Positions 57,321 to 64,000 of a DNA stretch of 64,000 nucleotides are shown here, one piece after another. Made by a program: the position numbers and the translations under genes. Each line of letters starts with the position of its first letter. The first letter of the stretch is position 1. Source of the stretch: Symsagittifera roscoffensis (Eukaryota; Xenacoelomorpha; Acoela; Convolutidae); the NCBI RefSeq assembly GCF_963678635.1, contig NC_087068.1, positions 49,125,724 to 49,189,723 of the forward strand, written 5' to 3'. A model generated the notes under the pieces. It saw only the letters and a program-made list of their open reading frames with translations, searched no databases and had not been told where the DNA came from.

Positions 57321-59356
57321 AAAATTAGAAAATTTGTGCGGTTGTTAGGCCAAATTGGATGTCGTAAAAACTTAGCACAGGATGTCGTAAAATTCCCTTT
57401 GAAAAATTTGGCAACCAGCAGAATTGCGAAGAAAGCAATCGCCCACTCCACCCCCTGCCCATGCCTCCCTTCGGTGCGCTACTCATCACAACAATAGAGC
57501 GCTTTTAAAGATACACGGATTCATGTATGATAGTTGGGCCCAAGAACAAATAGTTGAGGCAAAAAGTCAATATCATATAATTAAAAACGCAATAAGCCGT
57601 GTTCATTGGGGCTCATTTTTTTCGTCCACTCACTCATCTATGTGTTTTTGGGATTCATCTATCGTAATTGTACTCACTCATTTAAATTGCCTGGTTCGGG
57701 CTTTTCAAATTCTTCATTTGTTTGATGTTCTCTTATTGACCGAGGACTATGATTTTAATGAGTCATTATTTTCAAAAAATATTTAAAAAAAAAGATTTCG
57801 TCAATGACTTTTGGGTGATATATATACAAAAGGGGGCAAATTCATGTTAAATGCGTGAATCGTATTTTGTTATCCTTGATCAGTATTTGTAATTTATTTC
57901 AAAGCCAAATTTTTTGGCAAAAGAAAGTAAAAAATTTGATTTTTTTGAACAACATTTCGTCTGGCAGGATAATGTATATAAGAAAACTATCTAAGCAGCA
58001 TGTACAAGTGATTCAAAATAGACCGATGACTATATTATGCTCAAGAGTTCTCGCGCTTAGCATGATTCAGATATTTCTCTAAGTGACGGCCTATTTTAAG
58101 ATATCACCGATTTTGATCACGCTTAGTCATAACAGATTCCTATGTTAAAATAAAATCCTTCTGTTTCACAGCAAGCTTGGAAAATCAAAGTAATGAGTGG
58201 GCGCCGAATCATTTTGACTTTTTCCATGGGAGGAATCTAGGACTTTCCCGAGGGGGATTTAAAAAAATCGAAAATATTGTCGCCTTTTTTTATTTCGACC
58301 AAGTTGATCTTCGGAGCTCTCCCGATTCACTATTTTGACCGGTTCCCCCCTTTTTCACTCTAAAGAATTTTACACCATACAATTTCACTCCCTACTTTTT
58401 GTTGCCCTAGCAATTTAGTATCACCACATTTTAAAACCATTTCTAGAACTTAATCCAAAATGAAAAGAACACTTACTTCAAAGGGAATTTCAGTGAGCTT
58501 CAAAGAAATACAGGAGAAAAATTTCTGCCATTTAAAGCCAGACATTTTCGTGTTACTTAATTCGCGTAAATTTTGAACATACATGACCTTGCCAATAATT
58601 TCAATGAATCGTTCCAAAACGAAATGAATTAGCCTTGACAATAACTTCTATGAACCATTCCAAAATGAACCAAAAACAAGCAACAGCTCAATGAAATTTG
58701 AATTTTAATATCACGAAAAATAAACAAAAATAAGACAAAATACAGTATAAAGTGACTGTCAGAGATTCATATTTGTGAGAAATTTTACGTCAAATTGTTG
58801 TGAATTAGCACAAGCAGTTTTTTAGCGATTGTATTGGTTTAGCAAAAAACCTAATTAAAAAAACACTAACTTGTCGATAAGAGTCCATTTTAGCATGTAT
58901 AACTAAAATAAAACAAATTTTTTCAATATGATGCGTGCGTTAATTGCAGGGTTAATTTTGGTGTGATAAGAGTTAAAATAAGGAGTATATACAGCATTTA
59001 TTTTAGAAGTAAAATGACCAGGTTTTAAATGTAAGGTGTTAAGTTGGCTGGTATTAAATTGTAGGACACGATTTTGATCAAGCAACTATTTTGATTTAAC
59101 GTGTCGCAAGCAAATTGCTGTAAAAACAGGCAAAGAAAGGTATTTTGGGATTTTTTACAGGTTTTAACCAAAAATGTCTACAGCATTTTTTGGCGCGGGC
59201 TCCCCCTCAAAACTTGTACATATTTGCTACGAAAGCGCCATTAGAAACTATTAAACCAAAAATTGGATATCATAAAAAGAGTACCAAAGGGGGAACTTTG
59301 GGTGGTCAAGGGTTCGAATCTCTGAGAAGAAAGAACGACTGAGTTAGGACTGGAGT
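57321..59356. other. Repeat-rich spacer without a supported gene
   Basis: I searched the plus strand for the missing second half of the death domain and found no convincing exon. Fragments of the GGCGCC family lie near 58240-58340 and 59190-59290. The 120-codon plus frame at 57424-57786 has no recognised feature. Confidence 0.45.
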
Positions 59357-59748
59357 GTAACTCATAGAGTAATTTCGGATAGGGTACACCGTCTGCTCGT
59401 CACGCTATCTTATTTTCGGCCGGATAGATTCGTGCAACTTCTTAGTCTAATACCGATCCTAATCTTACTCTTATACTATCTAGTCTCAGGTTGTTTAACT
59501 AGTCTCTGCTAGGCTCAATAGATCTAGGGTATACTGGTTTATTGCGGCTGCTGAAGTGCTCGGGAGAGTCCAACTAATTTCTAAGTTAAATTCAAATCTC
59601 TCTGGTGCTGAAATTACAAGTAACTTCAGCACTTACAAATAAGTGGGTTGTTAGTTAGATGGATCATGATTGGTTAATATTAAATACTTTACATTGGTAA
59701 AACATTTAATTTATCCAATCATAAAATATAGTTTAGATCAGGTTCCAC
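59357..59748 (-). repeat. Probable 3' LTR of the 60-64 kb element
   Basis: Matches the split LTR at 8442-9377. On the minus strand it begins TGGAACCTGATC and ends GAGTTACA, so it has TG...CA ends. The base tract just before it on the minus strand, CCCGGATGGG, can serve as the polypurine tract. This places the LTR at the 3' end of a minus-strand element whose ORFs lie at 61.4-64 kb. Confidence 0.6.
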
Positions 59749-61280
59749 CCATCCGGGTTTTACAGAGTTTTTTAGAACAGTTCTTTTGTAGTTCAAGGAT
59801 GGATGATGGACGTTGGTATTTGGCGAACATCATTTTTCTTTTGTTTCCTTTTGGTTAAGGAAGTTCCAGGGATCTGGAATTGAGGACACAAGACGTTGTG
59901 TTCTTCTTGTGACAACGACTGAGTCTCTGCAACAGCATCAATTCTGGTTTCAGAATGGTTGGCTATGTCAGGTTTTTCTGTTCTTCGGAGAGAACTTCTT
60001 TTGTGTTTGATCTAGCTCGGGAATGGCGTGGAGATTGTGCGTGGAGGGGATGCCTGGTTACTCGGATCTGTACGTATACTTGAACATCGAGGTGGTCATT
60101 GGTCTAGTTCAATGAAGTCCTTTTCTGCGAGGTCAAGTCGTACTCTAAATCCTTTGAGTTGTGATTGTGAGCGGCATATCGATTATAGTTGGTCATTCTC
60201 TCTCGAGTGTAGTGAGGTCGTCTTGTCTTTTGATGTTCGTCCTTGGTGTTGTATTCTGATCTATATATTGCATCATGTGATTTTACATTTTATAAAACTT
60301 TTATTAATTTAATATTTTTTAATTATGATTTTAGTTAGTTGTTTTCACAAAAGCTTTTTGTTTTAGTTCGGTTATTTTGAAGAGTTACTCACCCTTGAGT
60401 AGCTCTTATTAAAAATAAAGGTGTGGTCACAAAGCGTGGATGTAGCACGGTGGGTTAGGCCGGCTATAGAGCATGCTCAGGACGTCCTTTCCTGGTGGGT
60501 TAGGCCAGGTGTGGGAGTATGATTTCATGCGGTTTTTATGAGGGGTCCTGTTATGTGACAACATTTTATGTTGGGTTTGTTGTGGTTTTACTTATGTTTT
60601 GTTGGTTATGTACTTTTTCCAAAAAGCAAATTGTTTGTGGTATGGGTTTGTCTTTTGACTTTTTTGTGTTTTATTATTTCTTTCTAAGACTTTGTAATAG
60701 TCTTCAAAAGAATAAATTATCCAGTTTTAAACTGGGTTAATCCGGTTTGGGTACCGTTGGTTTCCTTTTCTTAGTCATGCTGTTATTTTATGATTTGTGG
60801 TATTTAGTAAGCTGCGTTGGTTAGTTTTGTTTAGTATATGATTCCTTTCCAACCGGGTTAAAGGAAAGTTTGAAACTTGTTATTATTTGTTAGAGTTGTT
60901 GAGTGTGAAAACTTGAAACTGAAATTCATTATTTTAAACAATTCTTCGTGGGCGAGCTGTGCGAGTGTGGATAGAATTTCTGTGCGAATGAATGAAAATA
61001 TCAAAAGGTTAGTACTGCAATTGCATTTTATTAATTTACTGCATAGAATTTGGAAATTTACTGCTAGTAATGGGGGAATTTTAAGATACAAATTTTCATC
61101 ATATGTAGATTTACTGCTTTTAGGGGAAAATTTTATAAATTAATTTACTGCATTGGTATTATATTTATTTAATTGTTGGTGCAAAAGTTAAATAGGGTTT
61201 TAAATAGTTTTGAAGAAGTTTGCTATTTTTTATTTTTCTTTTGTGAATTTTTCAGATGATTGAAGATGAAGGCTAAAAAT
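59749..61280 (-). other. Long 3' untranslated region of the LTR element
   Basis: About 1.5 kb between the second ORF and the LTR, with strong G/T bias on the plus strand like the ORFs next to it. No further ORF of note on the minus strand. Plus-strand frames at 59813-60312 and 60519-60740 are by-products of the bias. Confidence 0.45.
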
Positions 61281-61359
61281 CTAAAGAAAACATGAATAAG
61301 GAATGGTGAGTTTTTCAATATTTTAATTAGTTAGTAATATTCATTTAGTTCATACTTAC
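61281..61359 (-). other. Intron-like segment directly after a stop codon
   Basis: On the minus strand the stop TAA (61365-61363) is followed by CAG and then GTAAGTATG, a near-perfect donor. Twenty or so bases on comes TACTAAC, a perfect branch-point sequence, and the segment closes at TTTCTTTAG. The 79-nt length suits a short intron. It would be removed from the 3' untranslated part of the mRNA. Confidence 0.5.
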
Positions 61360-61362
61360 CTG

Positions 61363-63156
61363 TTAGTCGTCGGGGAAAAAACCGTGGGGGAAGATATCGT
61401 GAATTAGTTCTGAAGTTGTTAGTAGTTTAGCTAAGATGCGGATGATATTTTTAGTTTGAAGTAGTGGCCAAAGCAATTGAAGTGCCTTAATAGTGGTTAG
61501 TTCTTCAGTGCCTACTGCAAACTCATAAGGTGTGTTTTGGATTAAGTTATATAACTTGTGGTTAAATTTAGTGTTGTGGATGAATTCTAAAATGGGGATT
61601 TCTATAGGCTGTACAAACTCGTGCGGGATAAGGAAGGGTCGGGATTCTTCTGCGTTGAAGGTCTTGGTGATGGGGCAGAAAATATACATTTGGGTTATGG
61701 GGTCATAATTACGAAGAATACCATGAAGGTTAGTATTTTTAATACAATATGTGAAATTTAGGAAATACGGTGAAGTGTATTTTGAATTGATGAATTGAAA
61801 GCGATGGTGTGGTTGTCTAGAGGGTGTGTGGAGGTCAAAGTGATTTTGGATGAAACGATAGTAACTGTATGTATGTGTTTGTTTAGTTCGCAACATAATA
61901 TCGTGTGAGCAGTGTAAATCTCTTTCGTGTGGTGCAAGGAAATGAAAGGTTAGTGAAAAGATTTGGAAGCGTTCTTTAAAACTTTCGTACGCTTGTGTGC
62001 TTGTTAGTGCTTCTGAAATAATGTGATCAAACTTTCGGTCGAAGATGTTTAGTGTAAATACATATGGTGTCTTGATGAAAAATTTCTCGGTGATTTGTGG
62101 GTTAGCGAAGCGATCGTCGTCTAAGAATTGATCTTGGTTAGCTCTGATGATGTTGTGATCATAGTATTCTAGTGTGTATTCGTTAGCTCTAGGTGCAGTG
62201 TGTATTTTTAGTGATTTTTTATATCCAACGTAAGTAAATTGTCTAGCGGTGAGTGGTGTAGTTAGTCGATATAGCATGTCTTTGTTTCGGTCTATATCAA
62301 TGGATGTGTTAGTTAAAGGTAAGCAAAGAGGGTTAGTGAAATGATAGTATGAGGTCCAAGAGAGAGTGGGCATTAAAACGTATTCGTCTACAAAGTTGCG
62401 TGTTTCGTTAGCGTCATGAGGGGTGTTTAAGGTGTATTGTGGAAATGAGGGTAAAGTGATGGCTAAAAATTCTCTAGTGTTAGTATGTTGGGGGTGGTTG
62501 ATGTATTCTCGGGCTGTTCCTGGTTTTGCTGGGAAAGGATGGTTGGGGAACTTTCTTTTAAAAGTGCGATAAGCTCTATTAGTGTTGAGTGAGGATTCAG
62601 TTGATGTGGATGATGGTGCTAATGATTCGGTATAATTTGAAGAGGGTGTAGGGGGATTGGATGAATTTGTAGTGGAGGAGATTTGGTTTATGGTCGGGGT
62701 GTTAAGGTGGTAGGGTTGTTGTTGGAGGGTAATAAAATTGTCTAGCTCTGGGGAGATTCGGGGGGTGTCTGGAGATGATTGGTCAGAATGGTATGAGGAG
62801 TAGGTTGGGGTAACTTGGGAAGCATAAGAGGGTGTAGGAGTGATTGGGTCAGGGTTATTTGATAATATGGGTTGAAAAGGAGGTTGAGAAAAATGAGAAG
62901 GGTTATGAAAATTATTGGATGGAGATGGTTCTGAGTCGGCAAATTCGTCGGGGGTTTCAATATTCGGGTTATTTAGCTGTGAAATGGAGTATAAAACTGA
63001 AATTTGTGAGTTAGTGTCGGAATTCATGCCTGATGTTACATTGCTAGATGGAAAATCGGGTGGCGGAAAAGCAAAAAGTGGTATTATTGGGATTGAAGAG
63101 GTAAGGTTGGTTGGATGGGAATTTGATCGATGGAGTGATCCAAGTTGGCGGCTCAT
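61363..63156 (-). CDS. Second ORF of the LTR element, 597 residues, unknown family
   Basis: ATG at 63156-63154 overlaps the stop of the preceding ORF as ATGA. The first 200 residues are Pro/Ser/Thr/Asn-rich and probably disordered. From about residue 205 (YRTFKRKFPNHPF) a globular part follows, rich in Phe, Tyr, His and Thr, with YYHFTNPLCLPL, HCSHDIMLRTK and, near the end, a hydrophobic helix-like LQLLWPLLQTKNIIRILAKL. No signal peptide, zinc motif, protease or polymerase motif is visible. It is intact over 1.8 kb in a region of decayed elements, so the element is young. It is not one of the usual gag, pol or env products that I can recognise. Confidence 0.65.
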   Translation of the reverse strand: MSRQLGSLHRSNSHPTNLTSSIPIIPLFAFPPPDFPSSNVTSGMNSDTNSQISVLYSISQLNNPNIETPDEFADSEPSPSNNFHNPSHFSQPPFQPILSNNPDPITPTPSYASQVTPTYSSYHSDQSSPDTPRISPELDNFITLQQQPYHLNTPTINQISSTTNSSNPPTPSSNYTESLAPSSTSTESSLNTNRAYRTFKRKFPNHPFPAKPGTAREYINHPQHTNTREFLAITLPSFPQYTLNTPHDANETRNFVDEYVLMPTLSWTSYYHFTNPLCLPLTNTSIDIDRNKDMLYRLTTPLTARQFTYVGYKKSLKIHTAPRANEYTLEYYDHNIIRANQDQFLDDDRFANPQITEKFFIKTPYVFTLNIFDRKFDHIISEALTSTQAYESFKERFQIFSLTFHFLAPHERDLHCSHDIMLRTKQTHTYSYYRFIQNHFDLHTPSRQPHHRFQFINSKYTSPYFLNFTYCIKNTNLHGILRNYDPITQMYIFCPITKTFNAEESRPFLIPHEFVQPIEIPILEFIHNTKFNHKLYNLIQNTPYEFAVGTEELTTIKALQLLWPLLQTKNIIRILAKLLTTSELIHDIFPHGFFPDD

Positions 63157-64000
63157 CGTGGGCTAAAAAAATTATTATTTTGAGATTGAAAAGCGGTGGT
63201 ATGGGGCTGTTCAATAATTTGTTCATAAGTATTATCATCTTGTGATGGATGTGTCATTATATGTTGGACGGGACTTTGTGATGTGGTGAGTCGAAAATTT
63301 GGATTATGTGTGATTGCTAAATTTCTAAAATTTCGCGGGGCTAGGGATAGTGGATGGTTATTTGGTAGGGGTGGTAATTGTGGTGCCGTTGGCTGTGTGT
63401 CGACATTGTTATGTTCTTCGTCGTATGTATTTTGTCGTGTTGTTATTTTTGTGTTATATTCTTTTATTTGTGCGTCTAAAAGAATTTTGTTTATAGATGT
63501 GGAAAAAATTCCAAAAAATCCTGCAAAGAGTATGCGTGCTACGCTTGCTTGTCTGTTTACTTGTGTGTGTATAGCACATGTATTGTAGATTCCTTTTAAG
63601 AGTGAGAAAAGAAATCCAATAAAGTTAAACATTGCGTATAAAATAGTCAATTTTTCTAAGATGTAGTAGGGCCATCCTAGAAAATCTAGGATCTCATTTT
63701 TGAGTGTAACAAAGCTAAAAATGTTAATTGGTGATATATCTTGGGGACGGTATTTTTCGCCGTTTAGATATATATAATCTTTTATGTCTTTAAAATATCC
63801 GCTATAGTCTTGCGTGTAGATATCGGCAAATCCTGCGGTTTCTGCAAGTTTGCGTAAGTTTTGGTCTATTGATTGTCTTTGTATAGTGTCCATTTGTGTT
63901 AATAATTCTTGGAATTGTTGTGTTCTAATGTGATGTTGAATATCTGATTTTGAATAGATTCCTATTGATTGTAAGTCTATATTTGGGTTTCGAGCAATAG
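63153..64000 (-). CDS. Membrane/envelope-like ORF, 5' end outside the window
   Basis: The minus-strand frame is open from the window edge to TGA at 63155-63153. An internal ATG lies at 63893, but reading continues upstream in frame (IARNPNIDLQSIGIYS), so the start is probably outside. The visible part has a helix-like stretch, a long hydrophobic region near 63660-63560 (LTILYAMFNFIGFLFSLL), a second at about 63530-63480 (ARILFAGFFGIFSTSI), then a Pro/Asn/Gln-rich hydrophilic tail. One or two membrane spans and a cytoplasmic tail fit the C-terminus of a retroelement envelope protein, consistent with its position between an expected pol and the 3' LTR. No fusion or cleavage motif can be judged from this part. 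Confidence 0.55.
   Translation of the reverse strand, partial: IARNPNIDLQSIGIYSKSDIQHHIRTQQFQELLTQMDTIQRQSIDQNLRKLAETAGFADIYTQDYSGYFKDIKDYIYLNGEKYRPQDISPINIFSFVTLKNEILDFLGWPYYILEKLTILYAMFNFIGFLFSLLKGIYNTCAIHTQVNRQASVARILFAGFFGIFSTSINKILLDAQIKEYNTKITTRQNTYDEEHNNVDTQPTAPQLPPLPNNHPLSLAPRNFRNLAITHNPNFRLTTSQSPVQHIMTHPSQDDNTYEQIIEQPHTTAFQSQNNNFFSPR

Noticed and set aside
57424-57786. 120-codon plus-strand ORF as the continuation of the death-domain gene
   Set aside because: No acceptor in a suitable phase and no match to the remaining death-domain helices; composition is not distinctive.
60028-60312. Plus-strand ORFs in the G/T-rich stretch
   Set aside because: They follow from the strong strand bias of the element, whose genes are on the minus strand, and carry no motif.
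61255-61305. Small plus-strand exon (TTTTTCAG ... GTGAGT)
   Set aside because: Splice-like signals flank it, but all three frames contain stops, and the opposite strand has a better-supported intron across the same bases.

Overview
The window is AT-rich nuclear DNA from an animal, most likely an invertebrate. The evidence is short spliceosomal exons with good GT-AG borders, modules of the EGF-receptor-ligand type, a ZU5/death-domain-like gene pair, and many kinds of transposon debris (Ty1/copia, Ty3/gypsy, an LTR element with a membrane-protein ORF, palindromic MITE-like elements). I cannot name the species. Most of the window is repeats; host exons are small and several are not visible as long open frames.

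Layout. 1-5.5 kb: interspersed repeats, a 560-bp direct duplication and an AATCGATTAT-rich palindromic element. 5.5-8.4 kb: copies of a CCCGGGTTGAC-ended element. 8.4-9.4 kb: a solo LTR split by a 540-bp repeat. 9.66-9.80 kb: a possible last exon of a plus-strand gene. 10.08-20.52 kb, minus strand: a secreted protein gene with a signal-peptide exon and three tandem EGF modules, each encoded by two exons. The first module's second exon is broken by a decayed copia element (15.8-17.8 kb). 20.8-23.6 kb: palindromic elements. 24.1-29.15 kb, minus: a decayed Ty3/gypsy element that itself carries a large hairpin. 29.7-34.7 kb, minus: a broken zinc-finger/endonuclease-VII/family-B DNA polymerase gene of the Polinton/adintovirus-like kind. 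36.4-37.0 kb, minus: an orphan ORF with a nuclear-localisation-like motif. 37.5-37.7 kb: a 200-base run of N.

37.8-42.65 kb (minus) and 50.5-57.0 kb (plus) hold two divergently transcribed paralogues that I could build exon by exon. Each encodes an alpha-helical N-terminal region followed by a ZU5-like beta domain. The plus copy splices on to the start of a death domain. The 8 kb between them holds a 1.8-kb tandem duplication carrying tRNA-like sequences. 59.36-64.0 kb, minus: the 3' part of an LTR element with a membrane/envelope-like ORF that runs off the window, an overlapping (ATGA) second ORF of 597 codons, an intron-like segment just after its stop codon, a long 3' region and an LTR.

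The most interesting items are the three-module ErbB-ligand-like gene with a retrotransposon in one exon, the inverted ZU5/death-domain pair with intron gain or loss, and the unfamiliar second ORF of the 60-64 kb element. All family assignments come from reading motifs by eye; none was checked by a search.
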